The notes: generated from the sequence alone by a model not told the origin. A DNA stretch of 64,000 nt from Paraglaciecola marina (GCF_004360155.1 NZ_ML178725.1:1-64000); one strand, 5' to 3'. Counted from the first letter of the stretch, positions 11,694 through 22,690 are shown. Numbers and translations: made by a program.

Positions 11694-12347
11694 ATGCAAT
11701 TTAATCAAGCTGAACAAACTGCCCTACTACAAACTCTCAGCAATGAAGCTCGAACTTTATATATGTTAGGAATAAAACCTACGGCAAATAAAAAGACAGG
11801 GTTAAGTGCGCCTCTAAATTACAAAAACCTACTTTCACTTCTAAATGAAAAAGAACAAAAGTTCACACTTGGTAGACAAATTAATAGCTTAATAAAAGAA
11901 TTACTTAATACTGGTCTGGTTAAATTTGAACAAGAAGTAGAGCTTAACCACAGTTTTAATGGTAAAACCTTAGTATTGCCCTTAACCACAATGAAAGTTG
12001 ATGACTATACCAAGCTACATTTAAATTGGACTGACATGCATTTAGACTGGCAGCCCAACGAAAACTTAGTAACTGATTTAGCCAAACTAATAGGTCTTAT
12101 TGAATACCAATATACAGATAATGAATTAGGAGACTTTATAGCTTATTGGCTTGGCAGGCCTGAAGTCCAATTTAGCGAATATCAATGGACACAAAAATTT
12201 GTATTTAATTTGAAGAAAATGCGAATGGCTAATAACTTTAAAGGAACACAAAAAGTAGGGCAGCAAATGGTTAAAACCAAAGCTGGAATAATTGCAGACG
12301 ACAATGCTAAAAATTTAGTAGCTAAATATAGTAAAAAAACTCAGTAA
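11694..12347 (+). CDS. DnaT-like primosomal/helicase-loading protein
   Basis: A 217-residue protein whose C-terminal half resembles the DNA-binding domain of E. coli DnaT: LDWQPNENL (about residues 118-126), then FIAYW (about 149-153), then QWTQKFVFNLKKMR. These align by eye with DWQP, FIAYW and QWQQK in DnaT. The N-terminal 115 residues (helical, with KTGLSAPLNYKNLLSLL) do not resemble DnaT's N-terminus and may be a different partner-binding module. The next gene is DnaC-like, so the pair recapitulates the enterobacterial dnaTC operon. The gene begins 15 bases after mioC and ends 1 kb from oriC. I infer a role in loading the replicative helicase at initiation or restart. The match is from memory, not a search. 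Confidence 0.82.
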   Translation: MQFNQAEQTALLQTLSNEARTLYMLGIKPTANKKTGLSAPLNYKNLLSLLNEKEQKFTLGRQINSLIKELLNTGLVKFEQEVELNHSFNGKTLVLPLTTMKVDDYTKLHLNWTDMHLDWQPNENLVTDLAKLIGLIEYQYTDNELGDFIAYWLGRPEVQFSEYQWTQKFVFNLKKMRMANNFKGTQKVGQQMVKTKAGIIADDNAKNLVAKYSKKTQ

Positions 12348-12379
12348 ACTTAACTTTATAATCTAGGACTATAAAATTC

Positions 12380-13204
12380 GTGGACAGCATTCAAGACAAA
12401 ATAAAGAAACTAGGTAAAGCTTTAGGCCGGCAACACGTCCCTGATAGTTATACTGACTACAAAAGTCTAAAAAGCGAATATGAAACCTTAGCAAATAGAG
12501 ATGTTAGGTTGATTCAACAGCAAGGTAAAAAACAACGTATACAAGCCATACAAGGGCGTTCCGATCTCAACTCAAAATGGACCTTTGCAAACTTAATAGA
12601 AGACAGTAATGACGTTATAGAAGCGGTAAGCATTGCTAAGTCTTTCATTGCAGCCCACGAAGACCAAAACTGGCGTAGAAGTGGCTCTCATATGATGATC
12701 TTTTACGGAGACTACGGCCGTGGAAAATCTCACACGGCAGGTGCTATAGCACATGAACTCATCGAAAAATTTGAAATATCAGTATTATATCGCCAACTAT
12801 CCAGCATATTAGAACTTCGTTTTTTCTCATACGATTACAATGCAAAAGATGATGTTGGACAAAAATTTAGAGAGATAAACCAAGAGCTATTAGATGTAGA
12901 CTTACTGATACTCGATGAAGTGTGTGTTAACGAAAGCATACTTAAAAAGAATGCCCAAAGCTGGCTAGGAAATTTACTTAGGCAACGTTTAGCCAATAAT
13001 AAAAACTGTATATTAATTACTAACCATAACCTTGCTGAATTAGAAACAGCACTAGGGCCCTATTGTTTTGAATCAATAAAAGAGTATGACACCTATAAGG
13101 TGAAATTTTCTGGACCAAGTCGTCGTAAAGAAATAGTCCCTACACAAACAGAGCCACAGCGAGCACAATCAACAACTGGATATCAACCTAATCAGGTTAG
13201 ATAA
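12380..13204 (+). CDS. DnaC-like helicase loader ATPase
   Basis: A 274-residue AAA+ protein of the DnaC/IstB group. Walker A is GDYGRGKSH around residue 116, Walker B LLILDEVCV around 175, and a sensor I-like ILITNHN around 212. The N-terminal 60 residues, which in DnaC contact the DnaB helicase, are lysine-rich and helical. The extreme C-terminus (QTEPQRAQSTTGYQPNQ) looks disordered. The start is GTG. It directly follows the DnaT-like gene, and the last codon lies at the edge of oriC. DnaC-type loaders descend from phage genes. IstB-type transposition helpers share the fold, but no transposase is nearby and the DnaT-like neighbour favours helicase loading. Confidence 0.85.
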   Translation: MDSIQDKIKKLGKALGRQHVPDSYTDYKSLKSEYETLANRDVRLIQQQGKKQRIQAIQGRSDLNSKWTFANLIEDSNDVIEAVSIAKSFIAAHEDQNWRRSGSHMMIFYGDYGRGKSHTAGAIAHELIEKFEISVLYRQLSSILELRFFSYDYNAKDDVGQKFREINQELLDVDLLILDEVCVNESILKKNAQSWLGNLLRQRLANNKNCILITNHNLAELETALGPYCFESIKEYDTYKVKFSGPSRRKEIVPTQTEPQRAQSTTGYQPNQVR

Positions 13205-13227
13205 CCATTATAAATACAGATAAAAAC

Positions 13228-13250
13228 GGCGTTATTATTAACGCCATTTA
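13228..13250 (+). terminator. Possible weak terminator between dnaC-like gene and oriC
   Basis: A 7-base-pair perfect stem, GGCGTTA/TAACGCC, with a TTAT loop lies 24 bases after the stop and is followed by an interrupted T-rich tract (ATTTATATTT). It could reduce transcription entering oriC but lacks a solid T run. Confidence 0.5.
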
Positions 13251-13555
13251 TATTTAAGCATCAAATTTTCACTAAAAAAGTCTTAAATCTAATCAAATAT
13301 ATTTTTTTTGAATAAATATTAAAATTTTTGTTTAGCATTTATCAAAAATATACATGAGAAACAAAGATAACGATCTTAGGATCCAAAAATAGCAATTTTT
13401 CCTTAGCGATCAAGATCTAACTAAAATAACCCTATAATTAGATCACAAGTTACACACAGTTAGATCAAAACATATTCAACATTGTGGATAGTTTTATGTA
13501 TAACCCCTGTAGAAATATATTATATCCACTTAGTAAAATATTTAGAAAATGCACT

Positions 13556-13564
13556 TGTGGATAA
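13556..13564 (-). other. Perfect DnaA box in oriC
   Basis: TGTGGATAA is the exact complement of the consensus TTATCCACA. It is the strongest box in this origin and so a candidate for the R1-like anchor, lying about 150 bases from the GATCT repeats. Confidence 0.8.
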
Positions 13565-13706
13565 AACAGCTATTTATACCCATATTATACCTACTTACTA
13601 TCGCTTTATTAACATGGTTGATCGTTATTCAAATAATTGATTTTAATAGTAAAAAAGCACTTATTAACAGAAAAGTAGATCCTTAATAATAGTAATAATA
13701 AGTAAA

Positions 13707-13761
13707 GATCTAATAGATCTTATAAATACTAGTGAGATCAAAATTTAAGATCTGAATAAAT
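13707..13761 (+). repeat. GATCT-headed AT-rich 13-mers (candidate DNA unwinding element)
   Basis: Three AT-rich 13-mers starting GATCT occur at 13707, 13716 (overlapping) and 13749: GATCTAATAGATC, GATCTTATAAATA and GATCTGAATAAAT. They resemble the E. coli L, M and R 13-mers, which also begin GATCT, and sit on the mnmG side as in E. coli. The function is inferred. Confidence 0.7.
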
Positions 13762-13850
13762 TTTAAGCATTTTACTTACGTCAAAATCTATATAGAATGT
13801 GCGCCCCGTTTTAAAGGGTACAAAATGATCAACAGCGTTAGAGGAATACC

Positions 13851-15764
13851 ATGTTTTATCAACAAAATTTTGATGTAGTCGTAGTAGGCGGTGGCCATGC
13901 AGGAACAGAAGCAGCATTAGCTTCTGCACGTATGGGAGCATCAACCTTATTACTCACACACAACATTGAAACTTTGGGTCAAATGTCATGTAACCCAGCT
14001 ATTGGTGGTATTGGTAAAGGACATTTAGTAAAAGAGATCGATGCTTTAGGTGGTGTCATGGCTAAAGCGATCGACAAAGCAGGTATTCAGTTTAGAACCC
14101 TAAATTCAAGTAAAGGCCCAGCGGTCCGAGCAACCCGAGCTCAAGCAGATCGTACTCTTTATAAAAATGAAATTAGAAATATTATTGAAAACCAAGAAAA
14201 CCTAACCTTATTTCAACAATCTTGTGATGATCTTATTGTAGAACAAGATCGCGTTGTGGGTGTAGTCACTCAAATGGGTCTTAAATTCCATGCTAAAGCG
14301 GTTGTAATCACCGTAGGAACGTTTTTAGGCGGTACAATACATATAGGCATGGAAAATTATAAAGGAGGCCGTGCAGGCGATCCTCCTTCGATCGCTTTAG
14401 CTGATCGCTTACGGGATTTACCCTTTAGAGTTGATCGTTTAAAAACAGGAACACCTGCTAGACTAGATGCTCGTACATTAAATTTCGATGCTATGCAGGT
14501 GCAACACGGTGACACACCTATTCCGGTAGTTTCGTTTTTAGGTAAAGCCAGTGATCATCCTAGTCAAGTTCCTTGTTACATTACTCACACTAATGAAAAA
14601 ACACATGACATTATTCGAGGTGGATTAGATAGATCCCCTATGTATACTGGAATTATAGAAGGTGTTGGTCCACGCTATTGCCCTTCAATTGAAGATAAAA
14701 TTCATCGTTTTGCAGATAAAAATTCTCACCAAATATTTGTAGAACCTGAAGGGCTAAATAGCATTGAAGTTTATCCAAATGGTATTTCAACTAGTCTTCC
14801 ATTCGATGTTCAAATGAACTTAGTTCGTTCAATTGTTGGTTTTGAAAATGCGCATATTGTACGTCCTGGTTATGCGATCGAATATGACTTTTTTGATCCA
14901 AGGGATCTAAAACAAACACTTGAAACAAAATTTATCAATGGACTGTTTTTTGCCGGGCAAATAAATGGCACAACAGGCTATGAAGAAGCAGGTGCTCAAG
15001 GCTTAATAGCAGGGGCGAATGCTGCTAGTCAGGTGCAACAAAAAGAAGAATTTATTCTACGCCGTGATGAGGCATATATTGGCGTATTGATCGATGATCT
15101 AGCCACAATGGGAACTAAAGAGCCTTATCGTATGTTTACCAGTAGAGCTGAATATCGCTTATTACTGAGAGAAGATAATGCGGATATTAGATTGACAGCC
15201 AAAGGACATAAAATAGGGTTAGTTGATGAATATCGCTGGAAAGCTTTTAATGAAAAATTAGAAGCAATTGAACTTGAAAAGCAACGCTTAAAAGCAACCT
15301 GGGTTCATCCAAAACATGAATCTGTTGGCGAGTTAAATAAAATTTTAAAAAATCCAGTTACTAAGGAAAACTCTTTAGAAGATTTAATCCGACGTCCTGA
15401 AATGACTTATAAAACTTTAATAAGTTTAGATACCTTTGGCCCAGGTTTAGATAACGAACAAGCTGCAGAACAGGTCGAGATACAAATCAAATATGCTGGA
15501 TATATCGAACGTCAAAAAGATGAAATAGCCAAAACTGTACGTAATGAGAATACGCTTATTCCAAAAGATTTTGATTTTAGTCAAATTTCAGGATTAAGTA
15601 ATGAAGTCGTCGCTAAGCTTAGTGATGCGCGACCCGAGACTATTGGTAAAGCGGGTAGAATTTCAGGTATTACACCTGCTGCCGTTTCACTTTTGCTTGT
15701 TTATTTGAAAAAGCACGGATTATTAGTTGGATCTAGCAGCAACGAAAAGAAAATTATAGCCTGA
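13851..15764 (+). CDS. mnmG: tRNA uridine-5-carboxymethylaminomethyl modification enzyme MnmG
   Basis: FAD-dependent partner of MnmE (formerly GidA) that modifies wobble uridine of tRNAs. The FAD-binding motif [20 protein letters not shown] is at residues 10-29, followed by [19 protein letters not shown] and [10 protein letters not shown]. At 637 residues it is normal. It begins 1 base after an AGAGGAATACC leader and follows oriC directly, as in many gammaproteobacteria. Its 5' half carries an unusual density of GATC sites (see findings). It overlaps rsmG by one base. Confidence 0.98.
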   Translation: MFYQQNFDVVVVGGGHAGTEAALASARMGASTLLLTHNIETLGQMSCNPAIGGIGKGHLVKEIDALGGVMAKAIDKAGIQFRTLNSSKGPAVRATRAQADRTLYKNEIRNIIENQENLTLFQQSCDDLIVEQDRVVGVVTQMGLKFHAKAVVITVGTFLGGTIHIGMENYKGGRAGDPPSIALADRLRDLPFRVDRLKTGTPARLDARTLNFDAMQVQHGDTPIPVVSFLGKASDHPSQVPCYITHTNEKTHDIIRGGLDRSPMYTGIIEGVGPRYCPSIEDKIHRFADKNSHQIFVEPEGLNSIEVYPNGISTSLPFDVQMNLVRSIVGFENAHIVRPGYAIEYDFFDPRDLKQTLETKFINGLFFAGQINGTTGYEEAGAQGLIAGANAASQVQQKEEFILRRDEAYIGVLIDDLATMGTKEPYRMFTSRAEYRLLLREDNADIRLTAKGHKIGLVDEYRWKAFNEKLEAIELEKQRLKATWVHPKHESVGELNKILKNPVTKENSLEDLIRRPEMTYKTLISLDTFGPGLDNEQAAEQVEIQIKYAGYIERQKDEIAKTVRNENTLIPKDFDFSQISGLSNEVVAKLSDARPETIGKAGRISGITPAAVSLLLVYLKKHGLLVGSSSNEKKIIA

Positions 15765-16420
15765 TGAAAGAACAACAGATTTTAGGTGAAGAATTACTCA
15801 CCATTTTAAAAAAGAGCATTAAATACACCTCTTTAGATGTTAACGAACAGCAACAAAAACTACTGATCAACTACATTTTAATGGTTAATAGATGGAACAA
15901 GGCTTTCAATTTAACCTCTATTCGAGAGCCAGAAAAAATGGTGATAAAGCATATAGTTGACTCCATTGTAGTGGCCCCTTTTCTGGATAAAAATCAATAT
16001 ATTGATGTAGGTACTGGCCCAGGGTTACCGGGTATTCCATTAGCAATTATGTGTCCTGATAAACATTTTATTTTATTAGATAGTTTAGGAAAACGTGTAC
16101 GCTTTATGAAGCAAGTAGCACATGAACTAAATATTCAAAATATTGAGCCTGTACAATCTAGAGTTGAAGACTACGTTCCAACTTACAAAATTGATGGGGT
16201 ATTGAGCAGAGCTTTTGCATCATTAAAAGATATGTTGCACTGGTGTCAGCATCTGGTAGATTCCCACGGAGTTTATCTTGCTTTAAAAGGACAACTTCCT
16301 CTGGATGAGCTTGAAGAGTTACCTATAGGTTTTACCTTACAAGAAACACTTAAGTTAGACGTTCCAGGCCTTGACGGTGAACGTCATATAGTCAAAATAA
16401 TAAAACAACCATCAGACTAG
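15764..16420 (+). CDS. rsmG: 16S rRNA (guanine-527-N7)-methyltransferase RsmG
   Basis: SAM-dependent methyltransferase (GidB) acting on G527 of 16S rRNA. The SAM-binding motif [17 protein letters not shown] lies near residues 85-101, preceded by [19 protein letters not shown], and [10 protein letters not shown] is present. The length of 218 residues is typical. The ATG overlaps the mnmG TGA, indicating translational coupling. Confidence 0.97.
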   Translation: MKEQQILGEELLTILKKSIKYTSLDVNEQQQKLLINYILMVNRWNKAFNLTSIREPEKMVIKHIVDSIVVAPFLDKNQYIDVGTGPGLPGIPLAIMCPDKHFILLDSLGKRVRFMKQVAHELNIQNIEPVQSRVEDYVPTYKIDGVLSRAFASLKDMLHWCQHLVDSHGVYLALKGQLPLDELEELPIGFTLQETLKLDVPGLDGERHIVKIIKQPSD

Positions 16421-16475
16421 ATGCTATTTAATTAGGCATAATTTTTATGTCTATCTAGTCTGCCAACATAAATGG

Positions 16476-17261
16476 ATGGCTATTTTGGGCAAAATCATTG
16501 CGATCGCTAATCAAAAAGGTGGTGTCGGAAAAACAACTACAGCGGTTAACGTTGCTGCATCAATGGCAGCTACTAAGCGCAAGGTATTGTTGATCGACTT
16601 AGATCCTCAGGGAAATGCCACCATGGGTAGTGGTGTAGACAAATATAGTGTTGAAAACACCAGTTACGAATTATTAATTGAAGAAAAACCAATTGATGAA
16701 GTTTTAATTAAAGAAACGTCAGGAAAATATGATCTCATAGCAGGAAATAGTGACATTACAGCCGCTGAGATTAAACTGATGGAAGTATTTGCAAGAGAAG
16801 TACGACTTAGAAATGCATTGGCACCAGTTAAAAATTACTACGATTTTATTTTTATTGATTGTCCTCCTTCCCTAAATCAGCTTACTGTAAATGCAATGGC
16901 AGCTGCAGACTCTGTTTTAGTACCCATGCAATGTGAATACTATGCACTTGAAGGGTTAACAGCTTTGATGGATACCATCAAAAAATTAGCATCGGTTGTT
17001 AATCCAGCATTAAAAATTGAAGGTGTGCTAAGAACTATGTATGACCCTAGAAATAGATTAGCTAATGATGTGTCAGAACAGCTTAAACGACATTTTGGTG
17101 ATCAAGTTTATAGAACGGTTATTCCTAGGAATGTTAGGCTTGCAGAAGCTCCAAGTTTTGGTGCTCCAGCCATGTATTATGACAAGTCGTCCACCGGGGC
17201 CAAAGCTTATTTATCATTAGCTGGTGAAATTTTGCGTCGTAGTAGAAAGAAAACAACTTAG
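16476..17261 (+). CDS. parA: Chromosome partitioning ATPase ParA (Soj)
   Basis: Deviant-Walker ATPase that moves ParB-bound origins on the nucleoid. The motif KGGVGKTT with the signature lysine is at the N-terminus, followed by LLIDLDPQGNATMG and FIDCPPSL. The length is about 261 residues. An in-frame TTG three codons downstream would give the common family start MGKIIAIANQKGG, so the start is slightly uncertain. It lies 23 bases before parB, in the usual rsmG-parA-parB-atp order. Target parS sites are in recF. Confidence 0.97.
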   Translation: MAILGKIIAIANQKGGVGKTTTAVNVAASMAATKRKVLLIDLDPQGNATMGSGVDKYSVENTSYELLIEEKPIDEVLIKETSGKYDLIAGNSDITAAEIKLMEVFAREVRLRNALAPVKNYYDFIFIDCPPSLNQLTVNAMAAADSVLVPMQCEYYALEGLTALMDTIKKLASVVNPALKIEGVLRTMYDPRNRLANDVSEQLKRHFGDQVYRTVIPRNVRLAEAPSFGAPAMYYDKSSTGAKAYLSLAGEILRRSRKKTT

Positions 17262-17284
17262 AAAATATTAAATTAGAGGACAAC

Positions 17285-18154
17285 ATGTCGGCAAAAAAAC
17301 GAGGTTTAGGCAGAGGATTAGATGCTCTATTAGCCACTAGTCAAAGTGCTACAAGTTCTGAAGCAGCTAAAGCAGAGCAAAAAGGTGAATTACGTAAAAT
17401 CCCTGTTGAGTTTTTACAGCCTGGTAAATACCAACCTCGTAAAGACATGTCTTCTGAAGCTTTAGAAGATTTAGCATCGTCAATTCGATCCCAAGGTGTT
17501 ATTCAACCTATAGTCGTTCGAGAGGTTGCAGAAAACAAGTTTGAAATAATTGCTGGTGAGAGACGCTGGCGTGCTTCTCAAATTGCACAATTAGATGAAA
17601 TTCCCTGTTTAGTTAAAAACGTTCCAGATGAATCTGCTGTCGCCATTGCATTGATTGAAAATATTCAACGTGAAGATTTAAATGCTATGGAAGAAGCACA
17701 AGCATTAGACCGTCTAATGGTTGAGTTTGAATTAACTCATCAAGAGGTCGCAACCGCTGTTGGTAAATCACGTACTACCGTAACTAATTTAATGCGCCTC
17801 AATAATTTAAATGACGATGTTAAATTATTACTCGAGCATGGTGATATAGAAATGGGTCATGCTAGAGCATTATTATCATTAGAAGGTAATATTCAGAACG
17901 AAGCTGCGCAGACAGTATCAGGAAAAGGCCTTACTGTAAGAGATACTGAAACTTTAGTTAGAAAACTTCTAGAGCCTGTAAAACTAAAAGAACCTGTTAA
18001 AATAGATCCTGATGTTGAAAAACTGCAAACAACGCTATCTGAAAATTTAGGTGCCCCTGTCAATATTGCTCACAATGCTAAAGGTAAAGGTAAATTAGTG
18101 ATTAATTTTTCTAGTTTAGATCAGCTTGATGGTATTTTGAGTCATATAAAATAA
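17285..18154 (+). CDS. parB: Chromosome partitioning protein ParB (Spo0J)
   Basis: CTP-dependent clamp that loads at parS and spreads. The N-terminus MSAKKRGLGRGLDALL is the ParA-stimulating segment. The CTP-binding boxes GVIQPIVVRE and AGERRWRASQ are present, followed by ENIQREDLNAMEEA. An HTH (VATAVGKSRTTVTNLMRL) sits near residues 155-172 and a C-terminal dimerization region follows. At 289 residues it is normal. The ribosome-binding site is GAGGA upstream of ATG. Confidence 0.97.
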   Translation: MSAKKRGLGRGLDALLATSQSATSSEAAKAEQKGELRKIPVEFLQPGKYQPRKDMSSEALEDLASSIRSQGVIQPIVVREVAENKFEIIAGERRWRASQIAQLDEIPCLVKNVPDESAVAIALIENIQREDLNAMEEAQALDRLMVEFELTHQEVATAVGKSRTTVTNLMRLNNLNDDVKLLLEHGDIEMGHARALLSLEGNIQNEAAQTVSGKGLTVRDTETLVRKLLEPVKLKEPVKIDPDVEKLQTTLSENLGAPVNIAHNAKGKGKLVINFSSLDQLDGILSHIK

Positions 18155-18327
18155 ACGATATAAATTAGTGTATTTAGATAAATTTTATTTTGATAAACCA
18201 ATTTAGTAATTGAGTAAATACAATCATAGCCTTAACTAAATACGTAAATTATATAATCTCTATAAAATTTAATGCTTTATAGTGCTCTCCATAATAGTGC
18301 TTTTATGCACCAAACTAGACTTTATTG

Positions 18328-18355
18328 TTGTAAATCAGCGTCAGTTAAGTATAAT
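18328..18355 (+). promoter_or_regulatory. Candidate atp operon promoter
   Basis: TTGTAA (18328-18333), a 16-base spacer and a perfect TATAAT (18350-18355) lie 41 bases before the atpI start, in the 242-base gap after parB. An alternative -35, TTGTTG at 18325, would give a 19-base spacer. This is the only convincing promoter in the gap. Confidence 0.65.
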
Positions 18356-18396
18356 TTTGGCGCTTTTCGATAGGTTTATATACGTAGAGGGATCAA

Positions 18397-18792
18397 TTGG
18401 TAACTAGTTTGGTCCGAGAAGGTCAAAAATTGGCTAAAAACATACTTTTATTACAAAGTATAATCGCCACTATATGTACCTTACTATATTCCTTTTTTTT
18501 AGGAAAAAATGAAGGCTTATCAGCACTTTATGGTGGTTTAATATGTATTATACCAAGTGTTATATTTGCTTTCTTAGCATTCAGATATGCCGGTGCTAGT
18601 AAAATTAAGCTAGTAGTGCGGAGTTTTAACAAGGGAAGTAAACTGAAATTTTTGTTTACAATTTTATTGTTCTTGTTTGTGTATCAATGGCAAAGTCTAC
18701 AACCTTTGCCTTTAATAGTTACTTATGTAGTAACTTTGATGGCCCAATGGCCAATTATAATTTTTTTGAATTGCGTTGTTAGATATAAATAA
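18397..18792 (+). CDS. atpI: ATP synthase subunit I
   Basis: Small membrane protein encoded ahead of the F0 genes and implicated in c-ring assembly. It has 131 residues with about four hydrophobic segments (for example LLLQSIIATICTLLYSFFLG and IPSVIFAFLAFRYAG) and the family's short polar loops. The likely start is TTG, preceded by AGAGGGA at a suitable distance. It is the first gene of the atp operon. Confidence 0.9.
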   Translation: MVTSLVREGQKLAKNILLLQSIIATICTLLYSFFLGKNEGLSALYGGLICIIPSVIFAFLAFRYAGASKIKLVVRSFNKGSKLKFLFTILLFLFVYQWQSLQPLPLIVTYVVTLMAQWPIIIFLNCVVRYK

Positions 18793-18825
18793 AAAACGTG
18801 ATTTAGTACCAGTTTTTAACTTTAA

Positions 18826-19641
<816 letters not shown>

Positions 19642-19704
19642 TTTTTGAAAGAATTTAGACAGCACTAGCTGGCCCATTTGGGTAAGGCATGGACGCCTAC
19701 AAAA

Positions 19705-19999
<295 letters not shown>

Positions 20000-20044
20000 T
20001 AGTTAACCATACCTTTTAACAACTATTAAAGAGGAGGAGCGGCC

Positions 20045-20515
20045 GTGTTACCAAATGCCACTCTAATAGGCGAATTAATAGCTTTCTTAGTGTTTGTTGT
20101 GTTCTGCATGAAATATGTATGGCCTCCAATCATAGGTGCTATTGAAGAACGCCAAAAGAAAATTGCTGATGGTCTTGCAGCTTCTGAGGAAGGCGAGAAA
20201 GCTCTCGAACTTGCTCAAGCAGATGCAGACGTTCAGCTTAAAGAAGCTAAAGCGCAAGCAGCTGAAATAATTGATCAGGCTAAAAAACGTGGTACTCAGA
20301 TTGTTGATGAGGAAACGCAACGTGGTCACTCAGAGCGTGAGAAAATCATTGCTCAGGGTTATTCAGAGGTTGAAGCAGAAAGAAATCGCACTAAAGAAGA
20401 GTTACGTAAACAAGTAGCTGCTCTGGCGATAACTGGTGCTGAAAAAATCCTTGAAAGAGAAATTGATGCTGCAGCACAAAGTGACATAGTTGCAAAACTT
20501 GTCGCTGAATTGTAA
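20045..20515 (+). CDS. atpF: ATP synthase F0 subunit b
   Basis: Peripheral stator subunit: one N-terminal membrane helix ([20 protein letters not shown]) followed by a long charged helix rich in A/E/K/Q that dimerizes. At 156 residues it is the canonical size. The start is GTG with a strong GAGGAG ribosome-binding site. It lies 15 bases before atpH. Confidence 0.97.
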   Translation: MLPNATLIGELIAFLVFVVFCMKYVWPPIIGAIEERQKKIADGLAASEEGEKALELAQADADVQLKEAKAQAAEIIDQAKKRGTQIVDEETQRGHSEREKIIAQGYSEVEAERNRTKEELRKQVAALAITGAEKILEREIDAAAQSDIVAKLVAEL

Positions 20516-20529
20516 GGGAGAATTGAGCT

Positions 20530-21063
20530 ATGTCTGAATTGACAACTATCGCTCGCCCTTACGCGCAAGCTGCGTTCGATTACGCGGTTGAGAACAAAAC
20601 CATTGCACAATGGCAGGAAATGTTATTTTTTGCCGCTGAAGTTTCTAAAGATGAAACAGTTAAAGAACTTTTAACTGGCTCTGTTGCGGCAGATAAGCTT
20701 TCTGAAATATTTATCGGCGTGTGTGGCGAACAACTCGACCTACATGGCCAGAACTTAATAAAGGTTTTGGCTGAAAATAGACGTTTACAAGCGTTGCCTG
20801 ATATTTCTGTTTTGTTTAATCAGCTTAAAGCTGATTTTGAGAAAGAGATTGACGTTGAAATCACTTCAGCAGTCGAACTTGATGAATCACAACAAACAGC
20901 AATTGGTGCTTCTCTTGAGAAACGTCTTGCACGAAAAGTTAAGCTAAATTGTAGCGTGGATCCTGAACTAGTTGCCGGCGTACTAATAAAAGCCGGTGAT
21001 ACAGTAATTGACGGTTCACTTCGAAGTAAACTAAACCGTCTTTCAGACGCGTTACAAGCATAA
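20530..21063 (+). CDS. atpH: ATP synthase F1 subunit delta
   Basis: The stator subunit joining b to the top of the alpha-beta hexamer. It starts [19 protein letters not shown], the conserved delta N-terminus, and its C-terminal part includes [21 protein letters not shown]. At 177 residues it is the usual length. It is preceded by GGGAG and followed 13 bases later by atpA. Confidence 0.97.
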   Translation: MSELTTIARPYAQAAFDYAVENKTIAQWQEMLFFAAEVSKDETVKELLTGSVAADKLSEIFIGVCGEQLDLHGQNLIKVLAENRRLQALPDISVLFNQLKADFEKEIDVEITSAVELDESQQTAIGASLEKRLARKVKLNCSVDPELVAGVLIKAGDTVIDGSLRSKLNRLSDALQA

Positions 21064-21076
21064 CGGGGAAAAGAGC

Positions 21077-22618
21077 ATGCAACTGAATTCCACTGAAATT
21101 GCAGAACTAATCAAGCAACGTATTGAGAAGTTCGAAGTAGTAAGTGAAGCTCGAAACGAAGGGACTATTGTTGGTGTTACCGACGGTATTATCCGTATCC
21201 ATGGCCTTGCTGATGTAATGCAAGGTGAAATGATCGAGCTTCCTGGTAGTCGTTACGCTATCGCATTGAACCTTGAAAGAGATTCTGTAGGTGCGGTAGT
21301 TATGGGTCCTTACGCTGACTTACAAGAAGGCGTAAAAGTAAAATCTTCTGGACGTATCTTAGAAGTACCGGTAGGTCGTAACCTACTTGGTCGTGTTGTT
21401 AACACACTAGGTGCACCTATCGATGGTAAAGGCGCTATCGATGCAGACGGTTTTGAACCTGTTGAAAAAATTGCACCGGGCGTTATTGAACGTCAGTCAG
21501 TTGATCAACCAATTCAAACTGGTTATAAATCAGTAGATGCCATGATCCCAGTAGGTCGTGGACAACGTGAATTAGTTATCGGTGACCGTCAAACTGGTAA
21601 AACTGCATTAGCGATTGATGCCATCATCAATCAAAAAGACTCTGGTGTAAAATGTGTATACGTTGCGGTAGGCCAAAAGGCATCTACTATTGCTAACGTG
21701 GTACGTAAGTTAGAAGAACACGGCGCATTGGCTAACACCATAGTTGTTGCTGCTTCTGCTTCTGAATCTGCTGCACTTCAATACTTGGCTCCTTACTCTG
21801 GTTGTACTATGGGTGAGTATTTCCGTGACCGTGGTGAAGACGCCTTGATCGTATATGATGACTTGTCTAAGCAAGCTGTAGCATATCGTCAAATTTCACT
21901 ATTGTTACGTCGTCCGCCAGGTCGTGAAGCGTATCCTGGAGATGTTTTCTATCTTCACTCGCGTCTTCTTGAACGTGCTGCACGTGTAAATGATAAATAT
22001 GTTGAGCGTTATACTAATGGTGAAGTAACAGGTAAAACAGGTTCTTTAACTGCCTTACCTATTATCGAAACCCAAGCTGGTGACGTATCTGCATTCGTAC
22101 CTACTAACGTAATCTCGATTACCGATGGTCAAATCTTCCTTGAGACAGATTTGTTCAACGCAGGTATCCGTCCTGCCGTAAACGCAGGTATCTCGGTATC
22201 ACGTGTTGGTGGTGCAGCTCAAACGAAAATTGTTAAAAAACTTGGTGGTGGTATACGTCTAGCTTTAGCTCAATATCGTGAATTAGCAGCGTTCTCACAG
22301 TTTGCGTCTGATCTTGATGATGCTACTCGTGAGCAACTTGAGCACGGTGAGCGTGTTGTTGAATTAATGAAACAAAACCAATATGCACCTCTTTCAGTAG
22401 GTGACATGGGTGTTTCTTTATTCTCTGTAGAAAAAGGATACTTAAAAGATGTTGCTCTAGATAAAATTCTAGATTTTGAAGCATCTTTGCATTCTTATAT
22501 GAACAGCGAATACAGCGAGCTGATGGACACTATCAATAAAACTGGTAATTTCGACAAGACAATTGAAGCCACACTAAATGAAGCTTTAACTAAGTTTAAA
22601 GAAACACAAACGTGGTAA
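21077..22618 (+). CDS. atpA: ATP synthase F1 subunit alpha
   Basis: Regulatory nucleotide-binding subunit of the F1 hexamer, 513 residues. The P-loop [15 protein letters not shown] is near residues 169-183, and the signature [17 protein letters not shown] is present. Codon use looks more biased toward frequent codons than in neighbouring genes, consistent with high expression. Confidence 0.98.
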   Translation: MQLNSTEIAELIKQRIEKFEVVSEARNEGTIVGVTDGIIRIHGLADVMQGEMIELPGSRYAIALNLERDSVGAVVMGPYADLQEGVKVKSSGRILEVPVGRNLLGRVVNTLGAPIDGKGAIDADGFEPVEKIAPGVIERQSVDQPIQTGYKSVDAMIPVGRGQRELVIGDRQTGKTALAIDAIINQKDSGVKCVYVAVGQKASTIANVVRKLEEHGALANTIVVAASASESAALQYLAPYSGCTMGEYFRDRGEDALIVYDDLSKQAVAYRQISLLLRRPPGREAYPGDVFYLHSRLLERAARVNDKYVERYTNGEVTGKTGSLTALPIIETQAGDVSAFVPTNVISITDGQIFLETDLFNAGIRPAVNAGISVSRVGGAAQTKIVKKLGGGIRLALAQYRELAAFSQFASDLDDATREQLEHGERVVELMKQNQYAPLSVGDMGVSLFSVEKGYLKDVALDKILDFEASLHSYMNSEYSELMDTINKTGNFDKTIEATLNEALTKFKETQTW

Positions 22619-22690
22619 TCAATTTGGCTACTTTTTTCTAATTTATTAGATAATGGTAGCCAGTATGTTGAATAATCGGAGATAGAGTTT

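Larger units (their letters stand above)
13372..13830. other. oriC: Chromosomal replication origin (oriC)
   Basis: This AT-rich gap before mnmG holds 13 GATC sites between 13372 and 13830, against about two expected by chance. DnaA boxes include a perfect TGTGGATAA at 13556-13564, a one-mismatch TGTGGATAG at 13483-13491, and weaker ones at 13450-13458 (TTACACACA) and 13574-13582 (TTATACCCA). On the mnmG side lie three GATCT-headed AT-rich 13-mers, the likely unwinding element. The order DnaA boxes, then unwinding element, then mnmG matches the E. coli origin. The full gap is 13205-13850. Confidence 0.88.

Noticed and set aside
12380-13204. DnaC-like gene as an IstB transposition helper
   Set aside because: No transposase or inverted repeats are nearby, and the adjacent DnaT-like gene fits helicase loading better.
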